Positions 1-5,193 are shown, counted from the stretch's first letter. The stretch is 5,928 nucleotides of DNA from an uncultured Bacteroidales bacterium (GCA_905234765.1 CAJOIF010000068.1:1-5928), one strand, 5' to 3'. Made by a program: numbers and translations. The notes: generated by a model not told the origin, from the letters alone.

Positions 1-98
1 TCGCGCACGATTTCCTCAACGGTATAAGGCACATTGGGATTCTGTTCCTTGGTGACTTCTGCGCCGCAGATGGCGGCAGTGATGATCAGTTTATCCAT
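1..98 (-). CDS. kce: 3-keto-5-aminohexanoate cleavage enzyme, N-terminal fragment
   Basis: The first 32 codons of a gene that runs off the left edge of the window. The visible N-terminus, starting MDKLIITAAICGAEVTK and continuing through a VPYTVEEIVR segment, is the characteristic opening of the BKACE / Kce family, whose members begin a TIM barrel with this strand and keep the ITAAxxGAE motif. Kce condenses 3-keto-5-aminohexanoate with acetyl-CoA to give L-3-aminobutyryl-CoA and acetoacetate in anaerobic lysine fermentation. The neighbours kal and atoD act on those two products, which is why I choose Kce rather than another BKACE member. No promoter of the TAnnTTTG type is visible upstream, so it is probably co-transcribed with kal across a 165-base gap that holds a repeat pair. 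Catalytic metal ligands lie outside the window. Confidence 0.88.
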   Translation of the reverse strand, partial: MDKLIITAAICGAEVTKEQNPNVPYTVEEIVR

Positions 99-148
99 TT
101 CGTTGATTTAATATTTCTGATTTAAGATTGATTGTTCTTGTTCGGGTC

Positions 149-257
149 TTCGACTCCCCCGCCCTTCGGGCACCCCCTCAAGAGGGGGACGCCTACCGGA
201 CACAACTTTTGCGCCGCTTTGCGCGTCCCCCTTTTAAGGGGGCAAGGGGGATTCGAA
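149..257. repeat. REP-like inverted repeat pair between kal and kce
   Basis: Two related units face each other. The left unit (149-193, plus) and the right unit (222-257, read on minus) both start TTCGAxTCCCCC and both end in a small hairpin followed by GGGGGACGC. The hairpins are CCCCCTC/GAGGGGG at 173-188 and CCCCCTT/AAGGGGG at 227-242. The left unit has an extra GCCC-TTC-GGGC mini-hairpin at 161-171. A 28-base spacer (194-221) separates the units. This is the layout of a BIME or REP pair (an interspersed palindromic repeat). Similar C/G-tract repeats are known between genes in Bacteroidetes. In the transcript from kal to kce it would form strong structure. The open frames that cross it on the plus strand, rich in PPxxG-type residues, are by-products of the repeat. 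Confidence 0.7.
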
Positions 258-263
258 CCATCC

Positions 264-650
264 TTATTTTCTCTGGCAATCCTTGGGAGTCACGCAGGTA
301 CCCGAAGCGCGGCAAACGAGGATGGGCTCATCCAGTTCGTCGGCGGCAGAGGGAGAAATGTCGGGGCGGGCCACGGCAACCTTGCGGGCCTCAAACATCA
401 TGTGGCGCGATGTGTTGCCTTCGCGGTCGATCCAGCCTTCGGCTTCGATGAAATCGCCGGCATAGACAGGGGCCTTGAATTCAATCATGTCGTATGCGCA
501 GAAGAGGCCTTCGTCGCCGTCACGCATAATCAAGAGTTCGGTAGCCACATCACCGAAGAGGTGAACCATGTGGGCGCCGTCAACCAAATTGCCACCGTAG
601 TGGGCATCCTTCGCGCTCATGCGAAGTCTAATCTTTGTTCTGTATTCCAT
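264..650 (-). CDS. kal: 3-aminobutyryl-CoA ammonia-lyase
   Basis: A 128-residue single-domain hotdog-fold protein. The segment at residues 17-38, [20 protein letters not shown], is the long central helix region with the Gly-rich entry typical of hotdog enzymes. [17 protein letters not shown] (about residues 58-74) is the typical following strand pair. Length and sequence fit Kal, which eliminates ammonia from L-3-aminobutyryl-CoA to form crotonyl-CoA in lysine fermentation. The alternative, a general acyl-CoA thioesterase or dehydratase of the same fold, is less likely because kce follows directly and a CoA-transferase subunit precedes it. The ATG at 648-650 is the only sensible start; no Shine-Dalgarno is seen, and the leader is a tandem AACTGAT-type repeat. 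The 113-base gap to atoD contains no TAnnTTTG promoter, so co-transcription with atoD is likely. Confidence 0.85.
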   Translation of the reverse strand: MEYRTKIRLRMSAKDAHYGGNLVDGAHMVHLFGDVATELLIMRDGDEGLFCAYDMIEFKAPVYAGDFIEAEGWIDREGNTSRHMMFEARKVAVARPDISPSAADELDEPILVCRASGTCVTPKDCQRK

Positions 651-653
651 ATT

Positions 654-690
654 ATCAGTTGTTCAGTTGTTAGTTATTCAGTTATCAGTT
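654..690. repeat. Five-unit 7/8-base tandem repeat in the kal leader
   Basis: On the plus strand the units are ATCAGTT, GTTCAGTT, GTTAGTT, ATTCAGTT and ATCAGTT, without gaps. Read on the coding strand this is a run of AACTGAT-like units that ends 3 bases before the kal start codon. The units are imperfect and alternate between 7 and 8 bases. Such short A/T-rich repeats are of the kind found between genes in Bacteroidales. Because the array forms the immediate 5' leader of kal, changes in unit number would shift spacing and structure near the ribosome entry site; that role is inference. Confidence 0.75.
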
Positions 691-693
691 ATT

Positions 694-765
694 GACGCGG
701 GACGCGGGACTTCGGGACACGGGACCTTTCCTCGTCTCGTGTCTCGCGTCTCGAAGTCTCGTGTC
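694..765. repeat. Inverted blocks of GAC(A/G)CG(A/G) heptamers after atoD
   Basis: The left block (694-725, plus strand) reads GACGCGG, GACGCGG, GACTTCGG, GACACGG, GAC. The right block (734-765, minus strand) reads GACACGA, GACTTCGA, GACGCGA, GACACGA, GAC. The blocks are therefore inverted copies of one heptamer family that differ consistently at the last base (G on the left, A on the right), with an 8-base centre. The right block overlaps the last two bases of the atoD stop codon. A plus-strand RNA could pair along the arms with G-U wobbles, while the minus-strand transcript would have A-C mismatches at the same places. Function unknown. Confidence 0.75.
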
Positions 766-1414
766 ATTTCTCTACATAAATAGCATCGACATAGATACCG
801 GAGGCATGCACGCACTCGGGCTTGATCTCACCGACCTTCACCAGCTTCTCAGCCTCGACCACCACATAGTCGGCGGCGGTAGCCATCAGCGGGTTGAAGT
901 TGTTGGTCGTGCCAAGGAACACCATGTTACCGAATTCATCGACGATGTTAGCGCGGAGGAAAGCGATGTCGGCTTTCAGAGGCTTCTCAAGGAGGTAGTC
1001 CTTGCCATCGACATTCACGATCTGCTTGCCGTCAGCCATGATGGTGCCGAGACCCGTGGGAGTCAGCACGCCGCCGAGACCTGCACCGTAGGCGCGGATG
1101 CGCTCTGCGAGGGTGCCTTGGGGAACGTATTCCACGATGAGGGTGCCCTCATTCTTCTGGATGGCGGTCTGCTTGTTGGTGCCCGTGTGCGACACGATGG
1201 CTTTCTTCACCTGGTGGTTGCTGACCAGTTTGCCGTGGGCCACTTCGTCATAGGCAGTGTCGTTGGCAATGATGGTGAGGTCTTTAACGCCTTTAGCAAC
1301 GATGGCGTCGATGATTTGCGTGGCGCTTCCCACACCGAGGAAACCGCCGAACATGATCGTCATGCCGTCATGAACCTTCTCGACGGCCTGCTCTAATGTA
1401 ATCTGCTTGTTCAT
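764..1414 (-). CDS. atoD: Acetate/butyrate-acetoacetate CoA-transferase, subunit A
   Basis: A 216-residue family I CoA-transferase alpha subunit, close in length to E. coli AtoD. The signature DGMTIMFGGFLGVGSATQ lies at residues 16-33, followed by LTIIANDTAYDE (45-56), PQGTLAERIRAYGAGLGG and TPTGLGTIMADGK in the middle, and NFNPLMATAADYVVVEAE near the end. It moves CoA between acetoacetyl-CoA and acetate or butyrate. In this setting it would activate the acetoacetate released by Kce. The catalytic glutamate of this family resides on subunit B, which is absent here: the next gene is kal. The activity therefore needs a partner encoded elsewhere. This is the first gene of the operon, with a well-formed promoter about 50 bases upstream. 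The start at 1412-1414 matches the family N-terminus. It is cytoplasmic, with no signal peptide. Confidence 0.93.
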   Translation of the reverse strand: MNKQITLEQAVEKVHDGMTIMFGGFLGVGSATQIIDAIVAKGVKDLTIIANDTAYDEVAHGKLVSNHQVKKAIVSHTGTNKQTAIQKNEGTLIVEYVPQGTLAERIRAYGAGLGGVLTPTGLGTIMADGKQIVNVDGKDYLLEKPLKADIAFLRANIVDEFGNMVFLGTTNNFNPLMATAADYVVVEAEKLVKVGEIKPECVHASGIYVDAIYVEK

Positions 1415-1462
1415 AATGTGTTATGTTTTAGATTTTAGATTTGTAACTCGTATAAAAGTCTG

Positions 1463-1494
1463 CAAATTTACTGAGATTTCCAGCACTTTCCAAA
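1463..1494 (-). promoter_or_regulatory. Bacteroidetes-type promoter of the atoD-kal-kce operon
   Basis: On the minus strand a TTTG box (1491-1494) is followed, after exactly 20 bases, by TAAATTTG (1463-1470). This is a full match to the Bacteroidetes sigma-ABfr consensus TTTG-N19-21-TAnnTTTG. Transcription should start near 1456-1458, giving an untranslated leader of roughly 40 bases before the atoD ATG. The leader is A/T-rich with an imperfect repeat TAGATTTTAGAT (1429-1440, plus strand) and no Shine-Dalgarno. Confidence 0.7.
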
Positions 1495-1564
1495 TAATTA
1501 ATTATTTATTTTTTAAAGAGGTATATAACCATAAAGTTTACAGGGTTTTGCGCATAAAAAACCG

Positions 1565-1604
1565 ATAAAAATAATAAACCCCGAAAGCCATATTTCTTTC
1601 GGGG
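1565..1604 (-). terminator. Intrinsic terminator of the deiminase/Sel1 operon
   Basis: A perfect 9-bp stem, CCCCGAAAG (1596-1604 on minus) with CTTTCGGGG (1579-1587), encloses an 8-base loop. On the minus strand the stem is followed by a T-rich tail, TTTATTATTTTTA. It lies about 60 bases after the stop codon of the Sel1-repeat gene and before the atoD promoter, so it separates the two operons. The rest of the 1415-1662 gap holds only the atoD promoter and leader. Confidence 0.85.
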
Positions 1605-1662
1605 TCATAACTAGAGCAAACTTTGGCAAAACCGTCACAACGGCGGCTTGGTCGGTTGAGGT

Positions 1663-2763
1663 TTATTTCTTCTTTTGCTGTAACAGAGACAGCTTGTTCT
1701 TTGCTTCTTCATCACCTTGAGCAGCTGCTTTGGTGTACCATTCAACGGCTTTATCAATGTCTTTTTTCACACCACTTCCAATTTCATAGCACTCAGCGAG
1801 ATTATATTGAGCCTTGACGTTTCCTTGTTCCGCTGATTTGGTGTACCACTCAATAGCTTTTTTGTAACTCTTTCTAACGCCGTCACCACGATCGTAGCAG
1901 ATAGCCAAATTGTTTTGTGCCAAAGGTTCACCTTGTTTTGCAGCTTTTAAATACCATTTTACAGCTTGCACAAAGTCTTTTTCAACACCCAAACCATGTC
2001 TATAACAAAACCCAAGATGGTATTGTGCTTTATCAGATCCTTGCTCCGCTGCTTTTGTGTACCATTCAACGGCCTTTTTGTAATTCTTTCTAACGCCATC
2101 ACCGTATTCGTAGTAAATGCCCAAATTATGTTGGGCCCACATATTACCTTGTTGGGCAGCTTTGGTATACCATTTTATGGCTTGTTTATCATCCTGTTCG
2201 ATTCCTTCACCATCCTTATAGCATCCAGCAAGATTGTATTGGGCGGTGTCAAAGCCTTGTTTGGCGGCTTTTGTGATCCATTCAACGCCTTTCACTGGGT
2301 CTTTTTCAACACCATATCCATTCAAGTAACAGACTCCAATATCGTTTTGCGACCATGAATCACCTTGCTCGGCTGCCTTGAAATACCAATTTAGTGCCTT
2401 CGTGTAGTCTTTTTCAACTCCAGTTCCGTAATAATAACAGGCTCCAAGATTCCATTGAGCGCCCATATTATCTTGTTCTGCCGCTTTTGTGTACCATTCT
2501 ACAGCTTTGGCATAGTCTTGTTCCACTCCTCTCCCCTGTTTGTAGCATACGCCAAGGTTGTTTTGAGCGCCAGAATGCCCTTGCTCTGCGGCTTTGGTGT
2601 ACCACTCAACGGCTTTGGCAAGATTCTTTTTTATCCCTTCGCCTTTTTTGTAGCGACCAGCTAGTCTGAATTGTGCTTCTGTATCGCCTTGCTCGGCCAA
2701 GACTTTCAGTTGTTTGGCAGACATATCCGAATAGGGATTGTTCTTGTTTTTAGCGTTTTTCAT
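1663..2763 (-). CDS. Sel1-repeat (SLR) protein, nine tandem repeats
   Basis: A 366-residue protein built almost entirely from Sel1-like repeats, helical hairpins related to TPRs. After a 25-residue polar N-terminus come nine full repeats of exactly 36 residues (residues 26-349), then a partial tenth and a basic QQKKK tail. The consensus is GxxxAQxNLGxCYxxGxGVxKDxxKAVEWYTKAAEQ. No signal peptide, lipobox or membrane segment is visible, so it is predicted cytoplasmic. SLR proteins act as protein-binding scaffolds; the partner is unknown. It starts at the ATG at 2761-2763, only 4 bases after the deiminase stop, which points to translational coupling. The frame stays open for 52 more codons upstream, but those overlap the deiminase C-terminus and are not repeat-like. 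It is the last gene of the operon and is followed by a terminator. Confidence 0.93.
   Translation of the reverse strand: MKNAKNKNNPYSDMSAKQLKVLAEQGDTEAQFRLAGRYKKGEGIKKNLAKAVEWYTKAAEQGHSGAQNNLGVCYKQGRGVEQDYAKAVEWYTKAAEQDNMGAQWNLGACYYYGTGVEKDYTKALNWYFKAAEQGDSWSQNDIGVCYLNGYGVEKDPVKGVEWITKAAKQGFDTAQYNLAGCYKDGEGIEQDDKQAIKWYTKAAQQGNMWAQHNLGIYYEYGDGVRKNYKKAVEWYTKAAEQGSDKAQYHLGFCYRHGLGVEKDFVQAVKWYLKAAKQGEPLAQNNLAICYDRGDGVRKSYKKAIEWYTKSAEQGNVKAQYNLAECYEIGSGVKKDIDKAVEWYTKAAAQGDEEAKNKLSLLQQKKK
1717..2688 (-). repeat. Array of nine 108-bp coding repeats (Sel1 units)
   Basis: Nine in-frame units of exactly 108 bases encode the Sel1 repeats. The most conserved DNA is the segment encoding AVEWYTKAAEQ, seen on the plus strand as repeated blocks like GTGTACCATTCAACGGC and TTGCTCCGCTGCTTT. 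Repeats differ at many synonymous positions, so the array is not a fresh duplication, but unit-number change by recombination is plausible. Confidence 0.85.
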
Positions 2764-2767
2764 GATT

Positions 2768-3610
2768 CTAGGCTTTAATATTCCACGAAATGCAATTAAG
2801 CGCACCACCTCTTCTGACGGATTCCAACGCGGGAATTCCGACCACTTCACAATCAGGTAAAGCGTTGCTGATTTGCTCCAAAGCTTGCCCATCCTCTTCA
2901 AGTCCCAACTGAGGCACAAGAACCAACTTGCCGACCTGCAAGAAATTGATGTATGCCCAACTGCGGGCGTGCGTCTTCTTGGTTTTGTAATACAAAGGAA
3001 TCACTTCAAAGTGTTTTTCCAATGCCACACGGAAACGGCAGTAAAAATGAGGCGAAATGTCGCAATAGTTAGTTATTAGGACTTTGCCATCACCTGCAAA
3101 ATGGACGATGCCATCGCTGTGACCAAAGGTCTCTTTGTGGTCCCACGGCAGATACAGCACATCGCATTGGAAAGCATCTTTCAGGATCCTATCCACTTCG
3201 TTAATCGAATTGTCTCTGTTTTCGGCAAAAACTTTCTCGGTCATCACGACAATGTCACCGCATTTCACTACATTGCCACCGTCCAAAACCAGGTCTACTT
3301 TGACTGCGTTTTGCACTACATGGGTCAGACGGTTCTGTTGGGCTTGAAGCACCGCTTCGGGATTGGTTTGAAGGCGGAGACCTGTTTTATCTTGCAGATA
3401 ATTAGGTGTGTACTTATAAGACACGAAGCGATCTTCTGCAATCTGGATGGGCATGAAATCGCGACACCAAATGTCTTTGGTTTCCGAAAGATAGGCATAA
3501 TGAATCCAGTTTTCCTCCAATGCTTTGACAAGATGTTCGTTCAATGTTGGGCATTTCTTTGGCAGAAGGCCGGAGAAAAAGACGGTGTTGGTTTGGTTGT
3601 CGGTGATCAT
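2768..3610 (-). CDS. Agmatine/peptidyl-arginine deiminase family protein (PAD_porph fold), short form
   Basis: A 280-residue guanidine-group-modifying enzyme. The family marks are present in order: KDIWCRDFMP (residues 45-54), VLDGGNVV (108-115), ETFGHSDG (160-167) and GGALNCISWN (268-277). By family knowledge, H164 and D166 in GHSD, the Asp of DGGN and the nucleophile C273 form the active site that hydrolyses a guanidinium to a ureido group plus ammonia. The substrate could be agmatine, arginine in peptides or another guanidine compound; the sequence does not decide. The protein lacks the N-terminal PAEWxxHxxTW segment of classical agmatine deiminase (about 340-370 residues). From memory it matches a shorter subfamily with the KDIWCRD and NCISW signatures, so it is probably not truncated. 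No signal peptide is seen, unlike the secreted P. gingivalis PPAD. The start at 3608-3610 lies 19 bases after the preceding gene; longer in-frame starts overlap that gene and are not family-like. Confidence 0.9.
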   Translation of the reverse strand: MITDNQTNTVFFSGLLPKKCPTLNEHLVKALEENWIHYAYLSETKDIWCRDFMPIQIAEDRFVSYKYTPNYLQDKTGLRLQTNPEAVLQAQQNRLTHVVQNAVKVDLVLDGGNVVKCGDIVVMTEKVFAENRDNSINEVDRILKDAFQCDVLYLPWDHKETFGHSDGIVHFAGDGKVLITNYCDISPHFYCRFRVALEKHFEVIPLYYKTKKTHARSWAYINFLQVGKLVLVPQLGLEEDGQALEQISNALPDCEVVGIPALESVRRGGALNCISWNIKA

Positions 3611-3629
3611 AAAGAAAAACGGCTTGTTG

Positions 3630-4277
3630 TTACACTTGCTCTTCTCTCGTAAAACTCCATTTACGTTCGCATTTTTTCTTTGTTTTTTTGTATTCCCCAT
3701 CGTTTTCGTCATAATGAAATACATTTTGGCGAGGCTTTCCGAAGACTTCTTTTGATTCTCTTGGTGAATCAACCCACATTATGCCATTGTCATTTCCAAG
3801 AGGAAATCCGTTTAACAATGCATAAAGATAGGTGGATTGGGTGTTATGTCCGTATTCCTTTGATTTTACGAACATACTTGTTTTCTTATCCCATGTTAAA
3901 TACTCATTATTTTTGTCTTTTACCTCATAAGAGCGTATGAGTGCAGAAGCGCGATAATGTCCTGTTTCATTCTCAAAAGCAATGTCATAACCAGAAGCAT
4001 GTGCGTTCAAAGTCATTAGAGGAAAGTATGGAACATTTTCTAGGTCTCTCCCATTGCGATGGTATACAATAGGGTCATGTATCCCATGTTCTTCCTCGCT
4101 GTGGAAATAAAACTCCACTGTTCGAATAAATACTTTGTAATCTTTGTTGACTTGAATGTAGCCACCGTAAAGGAAATTTGGTGCAAGCTTCTTAAAAATG
4201 GTCGAAAGTTCGGTGTCATCTTTAACTACTTTGACTTCTTCTTGAAATTGGTTTAAAGCATCAATAAGTTTTTCCAT
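3630..4277 (-). CDS. Uncharacterised 215-residue protein, possibly alkyladenine-DNA-glycosylase-like
   Basis: The first gene of the three-gene operon. I do not recognise it as a named family. No signal peptide or membrane segment is visible. The middle has a suggestive order: LAPNFLYGGYIQVN (31-44), RTVEFYFH (52-59), HDPIVYHRN (67-75), MTLNAHASGYDIAFE (88-102), SALIRSYEV (111-119). This resembles the alkyladenine DNA glycosylase layout of LLG, then RIVETEAY with catalytic Glu and stacking Tyr, then a GTLYVYxxYG block, then VLLRALEP. On this reading E55 and Y57 would take the roles of catalytic Glu and intercalating Tyr. That is a low-confidence inference; a DNA-repair role is not shown. The C-terminus (residues 197-207) is strongly basic, KKTKKKCERKW. 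The start at 4275-4277 fits the promoter about 25 bases upstream. CDS confidence is high, function low. Confidence 0.82.
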   Translation of the reverse strand: MEKLIDALNQFQEEVKVVKDDTELSTIFKKLAPNFLYGGYIQVNKDYKVFIRTVEFYFHSEEEHGIHDPIVYHRNGRDLENVPYFPLMTLNAHASGYDIAFENETGHYRASALIRSYEVKDKNNEYLTWDKKTSMFVKSKEYGHNTQSTYLYALLNGFPLGNDNGIMWVDSPRESKEVFGKPRQNVFHYDENDGEYKKTKKKCERKWSFTREEQV

Positions 4278-4301
4278 AATGATTGAGTTTTAAATTCGTG
4301 G

Positions 4302-4335
4302 CAAAAGTAGGGAGTTGGTTTTGATGCATTGCAAG
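4302..4335 (-). promoter_or_regulatory. Probable promoter of the 215-aa/deiminase/Sel1 operon
   Basis: The minus strand carries TACTTTTG at 4302-4309, a full match to the Bacteroidetes -7 box TAnnTTTG, with a CTTG at 4332-4335 as an imperfect -33 box after a 22-base spacer (slightly long). Transcription would start near 4296, giving a leader of about 20 bases before the ATG at 4277. Direct repeats lie immediately upstream. Confidence 0.55.
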
Positions 4336-4339
4336 AAAA

Positions 4340-4412
4340 TTTGTTAAACTTTGTTAAAAGTTTTTTAATAGTTATTTACAACATAAATAACAAATTATTT
4401 ATATAAATAATT
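4340..4412. promoter_or_regulatory. AT-rich direct and inverted repeats upstream of the operon promoter
   Basis: Three ordered elements occur in 73 bases. TTTGTTAAA is repeated directly at 4340-4348 and 4350-4358 (one helical turn apart). GTTATTTA and TAAATAAC form an inverted pair at 4371-4378 / 4384-4391. A perfect 20-bp palindrome with half-site AATTATTTAT lies at 4393-4412. The direct repeats begin 4 bases upstream of the proposed -33 box, the position expected for a regulator site. The rest of the 4278-4548 gap (4413-4512) is AT-rich with no gene I can support. Confidence 0.5.
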
Positions 4413-4512
4413 ATAAATCAATAATATAGATATAGTATTCGGTTTGTTTTATCACCATTTGAGAGCAAAACTATCTGCAAGTTGAACCGACAAAAACTCT
4501 GATTGTAATATA

Positions 4513-4538
4513 CCCCGAAAATTGAAAAACTCTCGGAG
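4513..4538 (-). terminator. Weak terminator after the toxin gene
   Basis: On the minus strand CTCCGAGAG (4530-4538) can pair with TTTTCGGGG (4513-4521) over 9 positions using several G-U pairs, around an 8-base loop. It sits 10 bases after the toxin stop codon and resembles the perfect CCCCGAAAG stem at 1579-1604. The downstream tract, TATATTACAATC, is only weakly T-rich, so termination may be incomplete. Confidence 0.4.
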
Positions 4539-4548
4539 TTCATATACT

Positions 4549-4863
4549 TTATCTCTTCAACTTGTCTGCTTGTGCCTTTGGCTCTCTTCGGGTATCCCAA
4601 AAAGCGGCGATTCGAATGGTGTCGTCCTTGATGTAATAGACTACTTTGTTCAGATGGTTCAAGACGACACTTCTGTATGGCTTTGACTTTTGAGCCAACA
4701 AAGGTTCGACTGGGCCAAGATAAGGGTTGTTTTCCAATAAATCCAACACATGCTGCACTTCTTGCAAGAAGTCTTCACTAGCTTTTGGGCCAAACATGGC
4801 CAAAATATAAACCGAAGTACGCGCTACGGCATCACTAGCCCTTTTTGACCATGATACCTTCAT
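4549..4863 (-). CDS. RelE/ParE-family toxin
   Basis: A 104-residue protein with the ParE/RelE layout: KVSWSKRASDAVARTSVYI (residues 2-20) as first strand and helix, FGPKASEDFLQEV in helix 2, LLENNPYLG (42-50) with the family NPxxG turn, KPYRSVVL (61-68), NKVVYYIKDDTIRI (72-85) as the central strands, and FWDTRREP (88-95) at the C-terminal end. ParE members poison DNA gyrase and RelE members cleave mRNA on the ribosome. The NPxxG and WDTRR pattern leans to the ParE side, but the target is not settled. The start at 4861-4863 overlaps the antitoxin stop in an ATGA (4860-4863), so translation is probably coupled. An in-frame ATG 21 codons further upstream lies within the antitoxin gene and adds non-family residues. 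Confidence 0.9.
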   Translation of the reverse strand: MKVSWSKRASDAVARTSVYILAMFGPKASEDFLQEVQHVLDLLENNPYLGPVEPLLAQKSKPYRSVVLNHLNKVVYYIKDDTIRIAAFWDTRREPKAQADKLKR

Positions 4864-5189
4864 GCCATTGGGTTTTTGGATTGCGCCTCTCTGCACATTT
4901 GTAATACTTGCTCGGTGCTGTAACATCTTCCCGCCTCAAAATCACGCTCCGATTCTTCCAGCATGGCATCGATTTCAGCCATCGTGTAGGGTTGTACAGC
5001 GGATTGAGCATGTTCGATAAGGTGTTCACCCAGCCATCGCATGCTGTTCGGCGAGAGTGTGGCATAAAGATATTCAAGCAGACCTGTTAGGGGTGCGCCT
5101 TGCGAAAAACCGTATGCCATTGTAGGCTCGGAGGCCATACTCGGCTCCGTGTTGTCCTGTTCGTACTTTTTTGGTTCGTTGTTATCCAT
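4860..5189 (-). CDS. Antitoxin of the RelE/ParE-type module
   Basis: A 109-residue acidic protein immediately upstream of, and overlapping, the toxin. Residues 1-27 are polar and probably disordered. LTGLLEYLYATLSPNSMRWL (34-53) and GEHLIEHAQ form a predicted helical domain. The C-terminal part, YTMAEIDAMLEESERDFEAG followed by RCYSTEQVLQM (69-98), resembles the toxin-wrapping tail of Bacteroidetes ParE/RelE antitoxins (aGrxxSxEEV pattern). It should bind and neutralise the toxin. Autoregulation of the shared promoter is typical of such modules, but I see no obvious HTH or ribbon-helix-helix motif. The start at 5187-5189 is only 4 bases from the promoter -7 box; internal Met18 and Met24 are alternatives that would remove just the disordered tail. 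Confidence 0.85.
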   Translation of the reverse strand: MDNNEPKKYEQDNTEPSMASEPTMAYGFSQGAPLTGLLEYLYATLSPNSMRWLGEHLIEHAQSAVQPYTMAEIDAMLEESERDFEAGRCYSTEQVLQMCREAQSKNPMA

Positions 5190-5193
5190 GCCG

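Noticed and set aside
240..262. GGTTCGAATCC on the minus strand looks like a tRNA T-loop.
   Set aside because: The flanking bases do not form a T-stem, and upstream on that strand lies the kal coding sequence with no anticodon or D arm. The motif is explained as the end of the REP-like unit, which recurs at 149-160.
128..695. Two overlapping plus-strand frames covering the kal region.
   Set aside because: They begin in the REP-like repeat and run opposite kal; the proline/glycine-rich starts are repeat artefacts.
692..1396. Long plus-strand open frame (234 codons) opposite atoD.
   Set aside because: It lies antisense to a clear CoA-transferase gene, its start falls in the heptamer repeats, and the translation has no recognisable domain. 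It is a shadow of the GC-rich coding strand.
1666..2688. Regularly spaced repeats considered as a CRISPR or satellite array.
   Set aside because: The 108-base period is in frame, encodes a standard 36-residue Sel1 unit and contains no spacer/repeat alternation.
2764..2919. A start 52 codons further upstream for the Sel1 protein.
   Set aside because: The extra residues come from reading the deiminase C-terminal region in another frame, are not repeat-like, and a good ATG lies 4 bases after the deiminase stop.
3101..3652. Plus-strand frame of 183 codons opposite the deiminase gene.
   Set aside because: It is antisense to a gene with all its catalytic motifs, and shows no family features of its own.
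4466..4494. Second TAnnTTTG box (TAGTTTTG at 4466-4473) with TTTG at 4491-4494 on the minus strand.
   Set aside because: The 17-base spacer is short for this promoter class, and the leader would be nearly 190 bases. It could be an extra upstream promoter, but support is too thin.
4418..4600. 60-codon minus-strand frame between the toxin and the operon promoter.
   Set aside because: It overlaps the toxin C-terminus in another frame, crosses the probable terminator, and its tail is translated AT-rich DNA.
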